Of a stretch of DNA of 64,000 nucleotides, positions 8,815 to 18,211 are shown piece after piece (the first letter of the stretch is position 1; every line of letters starts with the position of its first letter). Source of the DNA: Acinetobacter sp. SAAs474. Lineage in GTDB: Bacteria > Pseudomonadota > Gammaproteobacteria > Pseudomonadales > Moraxellaceae. The notes under the pieces are model-generated. The model worked only from the letters and a program-made list of their open reading frames with translations. It was not told the origin of the DNA and did not search any database. A program made the translations under genes and the position numbers. The DNA is taken from the NCBI RefSeq assembly GCF_032823475.1, contig NZ_CP127915.1:3241097-3305096 (forward strand), in the 5' to 3' direction.

Positions 8815-9648
8815 ATGTCTTATCAAAATCGTTGGCAAACAGTTGATGTACAAGTGGATTCAGGCATTGCATGGGTGACATTAAATCGTCCAGAAAAGAA
8901 AAATGCGATGAGCCCAACATTAAATAAAGAAATGATTGATGTACTTGAAACGCTTGAATTAGATCCAGCTGCAAAAGTACTGGTTCTAACAGGTGCTGGT
9001 GATTCTTGGACAGCAGGTATGGATTTAAAAGAATATTTCCGTGAAGTCGATAATCAACCAGAAATTTTCCAAGAGCGTATTCGTCGTGATGCTTCTCGTT
9101 GGCAATGGCATTTACTTCGCTTCTATTCAAAACCAACCATTGCAATGGTTAATGGTTGGTGCTTTGGTGGTGGTTTCTCTCCACTTGTTGCATGTGACTT
9201 AGCAATTGCAGCAGATGAAGCAACATTTGGCTTATCAGAAATTAACTGGGGGATCCCTCCTGGCAATCTAGTCAGTAAAGCAATGGCAGATACTGTTGGT
9301 CATCGTACATCCATGTATTACATCATGACGGGTAAAACCTTTTCTGGTATTGAAGCGGCAAATATGGGATTAGTGAACAAGAGTGTTCCTCTTGCACAGC
9401 TCAAAGCAGAAGTTACAGAACTTGCAAACAATCTACTGGAAAAAAATCCTGTGGTATTGCGAACAGCGAAAAATGGATTTAAACGTTGCCGTGAACTCAC
9501 TTGGGAACAAAATGAAGATTATTTATATGCAAAACTTGATCAATGTAATCATCGTGATGATGAAGGTGGTCGTGCACAAGGTCTAAAACAGTTTCTTGAT
9601 GACAAATCAATTAAACCTGGTCTTCAAGCATATAAACGCCCTGCTTAA
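8815..9648 (+). CDS. hcaA: p-Hydroxycinnamoyl-CoA hydratase/lyase
   Basis: This 277-aa crotonase-fold enzyme hydrates feruloyl-, caffeoyl- or coumaroyl-CoA and cleaves the product to acetyl-CoA and the aromatic aldehyde (vanillin and relatives). Visible hallmarks of this subgroup are TAGMDLKEYFREVD (Y74 and D70 region), the oxyanion-hole GGGFSP and catalytic E142 in LSEINWGIPPG. The C-terminal LDQCNHRDDEGGRAQGLKQFLDDKS segment is typical too. It is the first gene of the hca operon, 49 bp before the aldehyde dehydrogenase, and has a strong AAGGAG ribosome binding site. Confidence 0.93.
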   Translation: MSYQNRWQTVDVQVDSGIAWVTLNRPEKKNAMSPTLNKEMIDVLETLELDPAAKVLVLTGAGDSWTAGMDLKEYFREVDNQPEIFQERIRRDASRWQWHLLRFYSKPTIAMVNGWCFGGGFSPLVACDLAIAADEATFGLSEINWGIPPGNLVSKAMADTVGHRTSMYYIMTGKTFSGIEAANMGLVNKSVPLAQLKAEVTELANNLLEKNPVVLRTAKNGFKRCRELTWEQNEDYLYAKLDQCNHRDDEGGRAQGLKQFLDDKSIKPGLQAYKRPA

Positions 9649-9697
9649 TATGGATCGATTCATCACTCAATAATGGACATGTAAGGAAACATTCGCC

Positions 9698-11149
9698 ATG
9701 CAAAACGTAGAGTTACTTATTCACGGTCAATCCGTTGCTGCAAGTTCAGGTAAATACTTTGAAAGAATTAGCCCAATTGATGGCTCCATCGCATCAATGA
9801 GTGCAGCAGCAACCTTAGATGATGTTGATCGTGCTATTCAATCCGCTCATGAGGCATTTCAAACATGGGCTACGCTTTCTCCAACAGACCGTCGTTTAAA
9901 ATTACTCAAAGCGGCAGATCTTATGGATCAAAAAACTGAACAATTTATTCAGACAGCGATTCATGAAATAGGTTCAACTTCAACATGGTATGGCTTTAAT
10001 GTTCACCTTGCAGCCAATATGTTACGTGAAGCTGCTGCAATGACAACCCAAATTGATGGCAACATTATTCCATCAGATGTCCCCGGCAATATGGCAATGG
10101 GCATTCGTGTTCCTTGTGGAGTCATTGTAGGAATGGCTCCGTGGAATGCGCCTGTAATTCTTGCAACTCGTGCACTTGCCATGCCTCTCGCATGTGGTAA
10201 TACCGTAGTATTAAAAGCCTCCGAAGCCTGTCCCGCAACACACCGCTTAATTGGAGAGGTATTACATGAAGCAGGTATTGGTGATGGCGTGGTTAATGTC
10301 ATTACTCATGCACCTGAAGATGCAGCAAAAATCGTAGAACGATTAATTCAACATCCTCTGACTAAACGAATTAACTTTACAGGCTCTACACATGTAGGTC
10401 GAATTATTGCTGAAATAGCCGCAAAATATTTAAAACCGGTATTACTTGAATTAGGTGGTAAAGCTCCAGTCATTGTACTTGAACATGCCGATCTTGATGA
10501 AACAGTAAATGCCATCGTATTTGGTGCTTTCTTTAACCAAGGACAAATTTGTATGTCAACCGAGCGTGTTCTGGTTGACGAAAAAATTGCAGAAAAACTT
10601 ATTGAAAAATTAATCAATAAAATCAAAACAATTCATGCAGGAAATCCGCTTAATAGTCATGCACCACTCGGTACACTGGAAAGCCTTAAAGCCGCTACTC
10701 GTATCCAAAAACTTGTAGAAGATGCACATGATAAAGGAGCGAGTATTCCATTAGGATTAAATATTGATGGAACCGTGATGCAACCGACTATTGTCGTAGA
10801 TGTAACTAAAGAAATGTTATTATATGCTGAAGAATCCTTTGGTCCAGTCTGTACCGTACAACGGTTTAAAACAGTCAATGAAGCGATTGAACTCGCGAAT
10901 GATTCTGAGTTTGGCTTATCTTCAGCCGTCTTTAGCCAAAATTTAGCGGAAGCACTCTCTGTTGCAAAACGGATTGACTCAGGCATTTGTCATATTAATG
11001 GTGCAACCGTACACGACGAAGCACAAATGCCATTTGGGGGCGTAAAACAAAGTGGTTATGGACGCTTTGGAAGCAAGGCTTCGATAGCTGAATTTACTGA
11101 ACTACGTTGGATCACCATCCAAACCAGCCCACGTCATTATCCTATTTAA
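9698..11149 (+). CDS. hcaB: Vanillin / hydroxybenzaldehyde dehydrogenase
   Basis: This 483-aa NAD(P)-dependent aldehyde dehydrogenase would oxidise the aldehyde from HcaA (vanillin, 4-hydroxybenzaldehyde, protocatechualdehyde) to the benzoate. The fold motifs are complete: cofactor region MAPWNAP near 147, FTGSTHVGR near 228, general base E251 in LELGGKAP and catalytic C285 in NQGQICMSTERV. Its length fits the vanillin dehydrogenase (Vdh) subfamily. It lies between hcaA and hcaC in one operon. Product vanillate would feed VanAB. Confidence 0.9.
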   Translation: MQNVELLIHGQSVAASSGKYFERISPIDGSIASMSAAATLDDVDRAIQSAHEAFQTWATLSPTDRRLKLLKAADLMDQKTEQFIQTAIHEIGSTSTWYGFNVHLAANMLREAAAMTTQIDGNIIPSDVPGNMAMGIRVPCGVIVGMAPWNAPVILATRALAMPLACGNTVVLKASEACPATHRLIGEVLHEAGIGDGVVNVITHAPEDAAKIVERLIQHPLTKRINFTGSTHVGRIIAEIAAKYLKPVLLELGGKAPVIVLEHADLDETVNAIVFGAFFNQGQICMSTERVLVDEKIAEKLIEKLINKIKTIHAGNPLNSHAPLGTLESLKAATRIQKLVEDAHDKGASIPLGLNIDGTVMQPTIVVDVTKEMLLYAEESFGPVCTVQRFKTVNEAIELANDSEFGLSSAVFSQNLAEALSVAKRIDSGICHINGATVHDEAQMPFGGVKQSGYGRFGSKASIAEFTELRWITIQTSPRHYPI

Positions 11150-11225
11150 CAAAGGAATAAGAGTTGACATGAAGTCAACTCTTTCCGTTAAAACAGAATA
11201 GATAAAATTACATGGAGTAATAACA

Positions 11226-13112
11226 ATGGCACACATGACAGTTCATGCACAAAAATATCCTGAGCGATTGGTTAAATTAGGTAGTCATGAAATAGATTTT
11301 AAATATAAAGACGAAACCTTATATATCTCTCCAAAGGAACAGCTCAAGCCTTATCCACAAAAATTGACAGACCGCTTGTTGCAATATGCAGCATCACATC
11401 CTCATCGTATATTTGCAGCAAAACGCGATACTAAAGGCCAATGGGTTGAGCTGACTTATGCTGAAACTGTAAATCATGCATGGCGCATTGCTCAATCATT
11501 AAAAAAATATACACATTTATCTGATGATCGCCCAATTGTTATTTTATCTGGTAATGATCTTGAACATTTAACCTTATCTATGGGTGCGATGTTAGCGGGT
11601 ATTCCATTTTCTGCTATCTCACCTGCATATTCACTTATTTCAAAAGATTTTGGAAAACTTAAGCATATTTTTGATGTCCTTACACCAGGACTTGTTTTTG
11701 CAAATGATGGCGATGCTTTTGCAACAGCAATTGCAACTTGTCGTAATGCAGATGATATCGAGATCATCACCACATCAGGGCAATTTGCAGGCCAAGTATG
11801 TACTGCTTTTTCAGATTTACTGGATACTGAAATTACAGATATTCAATCACACTATGCCACTATTGATGAACATCAAATTGCAAAGTTTTTATTTACCTCT
11901 GGCTCTACAAAAATGCCAAAGGCTGTACCAACAACGCATTTAATGTTATGTACCAATCAGCAAATGTTGCTACAAACTTTCCCTGAATTTGCAGAAACGC
12001 CTCCTGTTTTAGTGGATTGGTTAGCATGGCATCATACTTTTGGTGGTAGTCATAATGTGGGTATTGCATTATACAATGGCGGAACAATCTATATTGATGA
12101 CGGCAAGCCAGTACCTGGAAAGATGGAAGAAACTATTCGCAATTTAAAAGAGATTGCACCAACGGTTTATTTAAATGTGCCTAAAGGTTGGGAGGAAATT
12201 ACGACTGCATTGGAGCAAGATGCTAAATTACGTGAAAAATTCTTTAGTCGCGTTAAAATCCTATTTTTTGCAGGTGCAGCACTTTCTGAAGCAGGTTGGA
12301 ATCGTTTAGATAAAATTGCACAAGATCATTGTGGTGAGCGTATTCGAATCATGAGCGGTTTGGGTATGACTGAAACTGCACCATCATGTGTCTTTACAAC
12401 AGGTCCTAAAGTCATGGCTGGTTTTATTGGCTATCCAGCACCCGGCTGTGAAATCAAGCTTAGTCCTTTGGGTGACAAGCTTGAATTTTGTGTCCGTGGA
12501 AAAAATGTGATGAAACACTATTGGCGTTTAGCACATGATCAACAAGCCGATATTTTTGATGACGAAGGATTTTACCGTACGGGCGATGCTGTTGTTTTAG
12601 TCGATCCCAATGATCCTAGTCAAGGTCTAATGTATGATGGACGTATTGCCGAGGACTTTAAACTTAATACGGGTACTTTTGTCAATGTTGGTACTTTACG
12701 AAATAAAGTGCTCATCAACGGCAATTTACTGATCCAAGATGTTTGTATTACAGGTTCAAATCTAAATGCAATTGGATTTCTTATTTTTCCAAAAATCAGC
12801 GCTTGTGCTGAATATAGTGGTTTACACATACAAACTGCCACCACTGAAGAAATATTAACGCATCCAAAAGTTCAACATTGGTTTAAACAATTTTTATTGA
12901 ACTTTAATAAAGATGCAACTGGCAGTTCCAATACCGTATCCATGCTGTATTTAATGGTTGAACCACCTCAACTTGATGCTGGTGAAACAACAGATAAAGG
13001 TAATTTAAATCAAAATGGTATTTTAAAGCGTAGAGCTACGATGGTTCAAGAACTCTATGAAAAGCATATTAATAATCCGCTCATCATCCGGATTCCGACC
13101 TTAAAACAATAA
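11226..13112 (+). CDS. hcaC: Feruloyl-/hydroxycinnamoyl-CoA synthetase
   Basis: This 628-aa adenylate-forming ligase activates hydroxycinnamates to CoA thioesters with ATP. The P-loop-like motif reads FLFTSGSTKMPKAVPTTH (about residue 225). MSGLGMTETAPS, EGFYRTGDAV and a C-terminal region with GNLNQNGILKRR follow. The ALSEAGW and KHYWR elements are typical of the long feruloyl-CoA synthase (Fcs) group rather than short-chain ligases. The usual C-terminal PKTxSGK lysine segment is replaced by the NQNGILKRR form seen in that group. GGAG at -10 marks the start. It supplies substrate to HcaA. Confidence 0.88.
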   Translation: MAHMTVHAQKYPERLVKLGSHEIDFKYKDETLYISPKEQLKPYPQKLTDRLLQYAASHPHRIFAAKRDTKGQWVELTYAETVNHAWRIAQSLKKYTHLSDDRPIVILSGNDLEHLTLSMGAMLAGIPFSAISPAYSLISKDFGKLKHIFDVLTPGLVFANDGDAFATAIATCRNADDIEIITTSGQFAGQVCTAFSDLLDTEITDIQSHYATIDEHQIAKFLFTSGSTKMPKAVPTTHLMLCTNQQMLLQTFPEFAETPPVLVDWLAWHHTFGGSHNVGIALYNGGTIYIDDGKPVPGKMEETIRNLKEIAPTVYLNVPKGWEEITTALEQDAKLREKFFSRVKILFFAGAALSEAGWNRLDKIAQDHCGERIRIMSGLGMTETAPSCVFTTGPKVMAGFIGYPAPGCEIKLSPLGDKLEFCVRGKNVMKHYWRLAHDQQADIFDDEGFYRTGDAVVLVDPNDPSQGLMYDGRIAEDFKLNTGTFVNVGTLRNKVLINGNLLIQDVCITGSNLNAIGFLIFPKISACAEYSGLHIQTATTEEILTHPKVQHWFKQFLLNFNKDATGSSNTVSMLYLMVEPPQLDAGETTDKGNLNQNGILKRRATMVQELYEKHINNPLIIRIPTLKQ

Positions 13113-13184
13113 CTTTTTACCCTTTACTCAGCAGCTCTTTTATAGGGCCGCTTGGATTTTTACGTCCTCAAAAAGGAAGACTTT

Positions 13185-14324
13185 ATGCAAAATGATAGTG
13201 ATTTCGAATTATTTCGCCACAATTACCAGCGCTTTTTGGCTGAACACGTTTCCCCTTATTATGCGTCATGGGAAGAACAAGAACTCATCCCGCGCGAACT
13301 ATGGCATAAGCTTGGTCAGAATGGATTTCTATGTGTTGATATTCCTGAAGAATATGGAGGATACGGTGCACCTATCTATTATTCACAAATGCTAATCGAA
13401 GAAACAGCAAAAGCCGGATTTACATCCCTTGCAGTTGGAATTGGTGGACAAAGTGAATTAGTTTCACCCTATATTCAAAATATTGGTAGTGAAGAACAAA
13501 AACAATATTGGCTTCCCAAAATGGTCTCAGGTGAAGTTGTCACTGCAATTGCAATGACTGAGGCCAATGCAGGTTCAGATTTACAAGCGATCCGTACTCA
13601 AGCAATTTTAGATGGTGATCACTATATTGTTGATGGTTCTAAGACCTTTATCTCTAATGGTCATCATGCAGACTTAATTGTTTTAGTTGCAAAAACAGAT
13701 CCTCAAGCACGTGCAAAAGGTATTTCTATTTTATTGGTTGATGCACATTTAGAAGGTGTTAAAAAAGGTCGTGGTTTAAAGAAAATTGGGCTACATGCTC
13801 AAGATACCGCTGAACTTTTCTTTGATCAGGTTCGTGTACCTCAATCTCAATTACTTGGTCAAGAAGGTCAAGGTTTTAACTATTTAATGCAAGAACTACC
13901 TCGTGAACGGTTAAGTATTTCCTTAATGGCTTTAGGCGCAATGCTCGGTGCAATTGAAATTACAAAAGAATATGTCCTTGAACGAAAGGCATTTGGTCAA
14001 CCGTTATCTCAATTTCAAAATACCCGTTTTGTTCTTGCACAAGCACAAATAAAAGCACGTGCAGCAGACGCTTTTGTAGAACGCTGTAAAGACCTATATC
14101 ACAAAAATGCTTTAAGTATTACAGAAGCTGCTGCTTTGAAATGCTTTATTACCGAAACCCAATGTGAAGTGATTGACCAACTTCTTCAACTTTTTGGCGG
14201 TTATGGCTATATGCAAGAATATCCAATTTCACGTTTTTTTGTAGATGCACGAGTACAAAAAATTTATGGCGGAACAAACGAAATTATGAAAGAGATTGTT
14301 GCACGTGAACTCTTAGGAAAATAA
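13185..14324 (+). CDS. hcaD: Acyl-CoA dehydrogenase of hca operon
   Basis: About 379 aa, acyl-CoA dehydrogenase fold: FAD/substrate motif AMTEANAGSDLQAIRT, FISNGHHADLIVL, and C-terminal IYGGTNEIMKEI. The usual catalytic Glu of YEGT is Gly here, while RERLSISL in the preceding helix supplies a Glu where long-chain and isovaleryl-CoA dehydrogenases place their base, so the enzyme is probably active. In ADP1, HcaD is linked to conversion of saturated side chains (phenylpropanoyl- to cinnamoyl-CoA). An in-frame ATG exists at 13152, but AGGAAG six bases before the ATG at 13185 supports the shorter form. Confidence 0.85.
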   Translation: MQNDSDFELFRHNYQRFLAEHVSPYYASWEEQELIPRELWHKLGQNGFLCVDIPEEYGGYGAPIYYSQMLIEETAKAGFTSLAVGIGGQSELVSPYIQNIGSEEQKQYWLPKMVSGEVVTAIAMTEANAGSDLQAIRTQAILDGDHYIVDGSKTFISNGHHADLIVLVAKTDPQARAKGISILLVDAHLEGVKKGRGLKKIGLHAQDTAELFFDQVRVPQSQLLGQEGQGFNYLMQELPRERLSISLMALGAMLGAIEITKEYVLERKAFGQPLSQFQNTRFVLAQAQIKARAADAFVERCKDLYHKNALSITEAAALKCFITETQCEVIDQLLQLFGGYGYMQEYPISRFFVDARVQKIYGGTNEIMKEIVARELLGK

Positions 14325-14378
14325 ATATTTACTGATTTAAAACAATATTTTTCAGCATATTTTAAGGATGAAATAACG

Positions 14379-15632
14379 ATGAAAAAAATATGGACTATGC
14401 CATTTTTACTGTTAACGATGCCTGCTTTTGCAGATAGTTTTATTGCAGATAGTACTGTCGAGCTGACAGCACGAAACTTTTATTTTGATCGTGACTATAC
14501 TGATATCTCAACTTATCCAGCAGCAAAAGATTGGAGCCAAGGATTTATTTTAAAAATGAACTCAGGCTATACAGAAGGCCCTATCGGCTTTGGTATAGAC
14601 TTATTAGGTACAGCAGGATTTAAACTTCATGGAGATGCTAAGCATGCCGGAACAGGAAATATACCACGAGATCCTATTACCAATGAACCTCAAGGTAGCT
14701 ATGGTGAATTACGCTATACTGGCAAAATTAAAGTTGGAAAAACTGATTTACGTATAGGCACACTACAACCGATGACACCTGTCTTAGTCGGTTCTCCAGC
14801 AAGGCTACTTCCGCAGACTTATCGTGGTATAGCTTTAAATATAAAAGATATTCCTCAATTGGATTTTCAAGCCTCATATATTGATAAAGTGAATCATCGA
14901 GATTCTACAGATTATGAAAAAATAAAGATTTCGGGTGTGAATGGGCGCTTTATTGCTGCTGAAACAAATCATTTATATTATGTTGGTGGCCATTATGATC
15001 TACCATCAGCACCATTACGTCTAACTTCATTTTATATGGATGTTCATGATATCTTTCATCAAAAACTACTTGGTTTAACCTATCAATACCCCATTAATGA
15101 ACATAATACCTTAACCAGCCAAATCAGATATTACATCAACAGGGACTCAGGAAAAGCAAATGCTGGACTAGTGGATAATGATTTAATTCATGCACATGTT
15201 GAACTCAAACATAAAGCGCATAAATTCATCCTATCGAGCTTTCATCATCAAGGTGAAACAGCATTTCCTTATTTAACTGGTGGAGAAACTGGTCTGATGA
15301 TTGATACTTGGACAGGTGAATTCCTAAATGCTAAGGAAAAAGTGTATAGCGCTAGATATGAATATGATTTCAAAAAGTATGTACCAGGTCTTCGATTTAT
15401 GACTCGTTATACAAAGGGTACTAATATCTATGCCCCTCGTTTAGGTGGAACCCACCTTAAAGAAGATGAACTGGACTTCGACATCGGCTATACCATACAA
15501 AGTGGGTTCTTAAAAAATTTAGCATTAAGAGCACGCTATGCAATATACAATAATAATATGCTTTCCAATGCTAACATTAAACCTGCCAATGAAACGCGCA
15601 TTAATATTGATTACACATGGAAGTTTAAATAA
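14379..15632 (+). CDS. hcaE: OprD-family outer-membrane porin
   Basis: This 417-aa protein has a clear signal peptide (cleavage after AFA-D, near residue 18), then TVELTARNFYFDRDYTD, WSQGFILKMNSGYTEGPIGFGIDLLG and LRIGTLQPMTPVL, which are OprD-family marks of 18-stranded substrate-specific channels. It ends with YTWKFK, an aromatic-flanked outer-membrane terminus. In the hca operon it should admit hydroxycinnamates or related plant phenolics. HcaE is the porin of the ADP1 hca cluster, so the symbol is used by context. A terminator follows. Confidence 0.82.
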   Translation: MKKIWTMPFLLLTMPAFADSFIADSTVELTARNFYFDRDYTDISTYPAAKDWSQGFILKMNSGYTEGPIGFGIDLLGTAGFKLHGDAKHAGTGNIPRDPITNEPQGSYGELRYTGKIKVGKTDLRIGTLQPMTPVLVGSPARLLPQTYRGIALNIKDIPQLDFQASYIDKVNHRDSTDYEKIKISGVNGRFIAAETNHLYYVGGHYDLPSAPLRLTSFYMDVHDIFHQKLLGLTYQYPINEHNTLTSQIRYYINRDSGKANAGLVDNDLIHAHVELKHKAHKFILSSFHHQGETAFPYLTGGETGLMIDTWTGEFLNAKEKVYSARYEYDFKKYVPGLRFMTRYTKGTNIYAPRLGGTHLKEDELDFDIGYTIQSGFLKNLALRARYAIYNNNMLSNANIKPANETRINIDYTWKFK

Positions 15633-15640
15633 ATCTGCTT

Positions 15641-15666
15641 AGGTTCTGTATCCTCAGAACCTTTTT
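15641..15666 (+). terminator. Rho-independent terminator after the porin gene
   Basis: AGGTTCTG and CTCAGAACCT form a hairpin followed by TTTTTATT. It lies between the porin gene and the next gene and may only reduce read-through, since that gene has a tight same-strand spacing. Confidence 0.7.
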
Positions 15667-15685
15667 ATTCTAGTGAGCGCATGCC

Positions 15686-16222
15686 GTGAAATATTTATTT
15701 GGTCTATGTATTGGCTTAGGATTTTCAATACTTAGCTATGCTGATACAAAATTCACTCCACCACCATTAACACTTGAACCTCTTGCCACATTTAAAGTGG
15801 ACTTAAATGCACCTGTTTGGGAATTAGGAAAAACATCTGATTTAGGTCAACGACGTATTATTCCAATTACTGGTGGAACATTTGCAGGACCTTTGATTAA
15901 GGGACGAATATTAAATAATGGTGCAGATTGGCAAACTGTTGATAGTAATGGGCTTGCACATATAGATACGCGCTATCTGCTGGAAACAGAAGATGGTGCT
16001 CTTATTTATTTGCAAACCAAAGGCTATCGTTACGGTTCACCAGCTATCCTTAAACAGCTCAGTCTCGGACATGATGTTGATCCAACACAATATTATTTTA
16101 AATTAACCATGCAATTTGAAACTAGTGCGCCTCAATATGCTTGGTTAAATAAAACAATTGCTGTTGGTAGTGCCATGCGTCTTGGAAAAGCCGTTATTTA
16201 TGATGCTTTTACTATTAAATAG
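15686..16222 (+). CDS. Secreted DUF3237-type protein
   Basis: This 178-aa protein has a signal peptide (about 19 residues ending SYA-D) followed by a DUF3237-like beta-barrel: FKVDLNAPVWELG, RRIIPITGGTFAGP, KGRILNNGADWQ and RYLLETEDGALIYLQTKGYR. It should be periplasmic. Members of this family accompany aromatic-degradation genes, but no reaction is firmly established. The start is a GTG; an upstream out-of-frame ATG overlaps it. It follows the hca porin and may be the accessory gene at the end of the operon (the hcaF position), which I do not assign. Confidence 0.7.
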   Translation: MKYLFGLCIGLGFSILSYADTKFTPPPLTLEPLATFKVDLNAPVWELGKTSDLGQRRIIPITGGTFAGPLIKGRILNNGADWQTVDSNGLAHIDTRYLLETEDGALIYLQTKGYRYGSPAILKQLSLGHDVDPTQYYFKLTMQFETSAPQYAWLNKTIAVGSAMRLGKAVIYDAFTIK

Positions 16223-16264
16223 CATGCTAAAAATAATCCAAAAAATCATGGAAGGATCCATAAT

Positions 16265-16654
16265 ATGAAAACCACAATATTCAGCCAACTCCCTCCTATT
16301 CATCATTTACTTGGTGGACATAATATTCATTGGGATGCTGATCAACGTGAAATCAGCATTGATTACATTGCGCTTGAAAGCTTTACCAATCCACGTGGGA
16401 CAGTTGAAGGGGGTATGATTTGTGCCATGCTTGATGATGCAATGGGAATTTTAGCTGCACTCAATCACATACAAAAACCAGCAGCAACAATTAATCTATC
16501 AATGGATTTTTTTAGAGCATGCGAAGTCGGTACAGTTCAAACAAAAGCATGGTTTATTAAAGAAGGTAAGAAAATTCTTCGTATTGAAAGTGAAGCTTGG
16601 CAATCTCAAACACTGATTGCAAAAACCAGTGCCACATTTATGATTTTAGATTAA
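16265..16654 (+). CDS. PaaI-type hotdog thioesterase
   Basis: This 129-aa hotdog-fold protein has the PaaI/4-hydroxybenzoyl-CoA thioesterase hallmarks NPRGTVEGGMICAMLDDAMG and ATINLSMDFFRAC. It would hydrolyse acyl- or aroyl-CoA thioesters, releasing CoA that may be trapped when hydroxycinnamoyl-CoA accumulates. It ends the hca transcription unit, 42 bp after the DUF3237 gene, with AAGGATCC as ribosome binding site, and a terminator follows. Its exact substrate is unknown. Confidence 0.78.
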   Translation: MKTTIFSQLPPIHHLLGGHNIHWDADQREISIDYIALESFTNPRGTVEGGMICAMLDDAMGILAALNHIQKPAATINLSMDFFRACEVGTVQTKAWFIKEGKKILRIESEAWQSQTLIAKTSATFMILD

Positions 16655-16674
16655 CTTAAAATAATCCATATTAA

Positions 16675-16700
16675 AAGGTCAGTAACAATTACTGGCCTTG
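16675..16700 (+). terminator. Terminator at the end of the hca unit
   Basis: AAGGTCAGTAA and TTACTGGCCTT pair (one G-T pair) around a CAA loop, then the sequence turns T-rich (GTATCATTTT). Confidence 0.65.
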
Positions 16701-17450
16701 TATCATTTTAGTATACTGTCGATGCGTTAAATAGCGATAAATACTGTCTAATGTTTACCTTGAATAGGCATATCAAAATCATCAATGACCTGACTATCAT
16801 GCTCTCAAATATGCCGTATATTTTTTTAATATTTTTTAGAAATCCTAAGTATTAAGCAAGATATATTCTGGACGGAGAATAAATTCCAACTAAAATTCTA
16901 AGGATTTCGTCTGATCTATTTTTAATAAAAATCGAACATTCGGCTATGGTTAAAAATGAGTTTTGTACGATATATAATGACTTTGTTCGATGATCGCGCA
17001 AAATATTTTTTGCCTTAAAATTAAATTATAGTTCTTATACTGGTCCAGAAATTAAAATATAGTCAATCTAGACCAATAAAACAAAATAAATCATTCGCTA
17101 TAAAGAATTCTTTCAATAAAAGATACTTACATCATTTCAGATCATTTTAATAATAAGCTTTGGTCAATAGATCGCTTAGAAAAAACTGCAGCACTCATTG
17201 AATTGAGTTCGAGTATACCTTTGAGCTTTATGAGACAAGTATTGATTATTTGCTGGCGCACTTGGTCATCCACAAAGCAATGATATAGTAAAATCTCTGT
17301 TAAAACTTTTAAGCGAGGTTATATCTATGGAAGTGATTTACCAAAAGCAGTCATGAAATATTGCCCATCTAGATTCAGGGCTATAATTACCATCATCCAT
17401 ATCGTGGATTAAAAATAAAATATTCTTGGGAATTTCGTTGGCTAAAATTA
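16701..17450. other. Decayed intergenic DNA with no intact gene
   Basis: About 750 bp without an open gene. On the minus strand 17340-17440 gives an open stretch ending HDMDDGNYSPESRWAIFHDCFW. On the plus strand 17155-17290 gives LWSIDRLEKTAALIELSSSI. Both look like former coding sequence, but I could not assign either. The IS5-family element is inserted at the right end. Confidence 0.45.
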
Positions 17451-18205
17451 GGGCGTGTCCTCATTTGAAGAATAATATTTAAACGCCTAGAATAATGAAA
17501 TTTCATGGTTGCTATAGCTCAAAGAACAGTAGAAATATTATGGAAGCTATTTTATGGAAACTACGCACAGGTGCGACATGGCGTGATATTCCTCAAGAGT
17601 TTTGCCCTTGGAAAACTGCTTATAACCGTTTTAATCGCTGGGCTATGAAAGGCTTATGGGATAAATTTTTTTCAAACTACGAGGCAGCTTGGACCAAGAA
17701 TGGGTATTCATTGATGGAAGCTACATACGCGCGCATCAGCATGCAAGTGGAGCTCGGCATGGCTTCGAGCGTGCAATTGGACAATCTCGTGGAGGACTCA
17801 CAACAAAGATTCATCTTGCAACCGACGCGAATGGATTACCGATTGATTTTAAAATCACTGGGGGTGATGTCCATGACAGCCAAGTTGCAGAACACCTAAT
17901 AGATCTAATTGAAACAGCAGATTATCTAATCGCGGACAAGGGATATGATTCTGAACATATCAAAAAGTCAGCTAGAAATCGAAAAATGATACCTATTATT
18001 CCATTAAGATCAAATAGTAAGAAATTCAATCCTGATTCTGATAAGTACTTATATCGCTTAAGGCATTTAGTTGAGAATACCTTTGCAAGATTAAAACACT
18101 TCCGTGCAATAGCAACTCGATTTGATAAACTCGCACGTAATTATCAGTCTATGATTTATATCGCCTGCATGTTCATTTGGTGTAAATCTAAATGAGGACA
18201 CACCC
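17451..18205 (+). mobile_element. IS5-family (IS427-group-like) insertion sequence
   Basis: The element is bounded by 16-bp inverted repeats: GGGCGTGTCCTCATTT at 17451 and its counterpart AAATGAGGACACACCC ending at 18205 (one mismatch). A TA dinucleotide flanks both ends, consistent with the short target duplication of this group. It is 755 bp, a little short, and the transposase lacks its usual first ~20 residues, which suggests a small internal deletion near the left end. It is inserted between decayed DNA and the ATGTCGAT repeat cluster. Confidence 0.85.
17495..18195 (+). CDS. IS5-family transposase, two frames joined by -1 frameshift
   Basis: Frame one (from 17495) gives the N-terminal part (ILWKLRTGATWRDIP, AYNRFNRW). 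The second frame carries the DDE core (VFIDGSYIRAHQHASGARHG; IADKGYDSEH; RHLVENTFARLKHFRAIATR) and ends at 18195. The seven-T run at 17666-17672 (AAATTTTTTTC) lies exactly where a -1 slip would give WDKFFFKLRGSLDQEWVF, the continuous sequence expected for this family. This looks like programmed frameshifting, not decay. However, no good start or ribosome binding site precedes the N-terminus, so this copy may be inactive. Confidence 0.78.
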
Positions 18206-18211
18206 TAGTTT

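Noticed and set aside
16265..16654. hcaF or hcaG
   Set aside because: HcaG is a secreted esterase, and this is a small hotdog thioesterase. I cannot equate either small gene after the porin with hcaF from sequence alone.
17495..17899. Separate regulatory protein from the first IS frame beyond the slip site
   Set aside because: The part after the T run is a shadow frame of the transposase; only the N-terminal section is meaningful.
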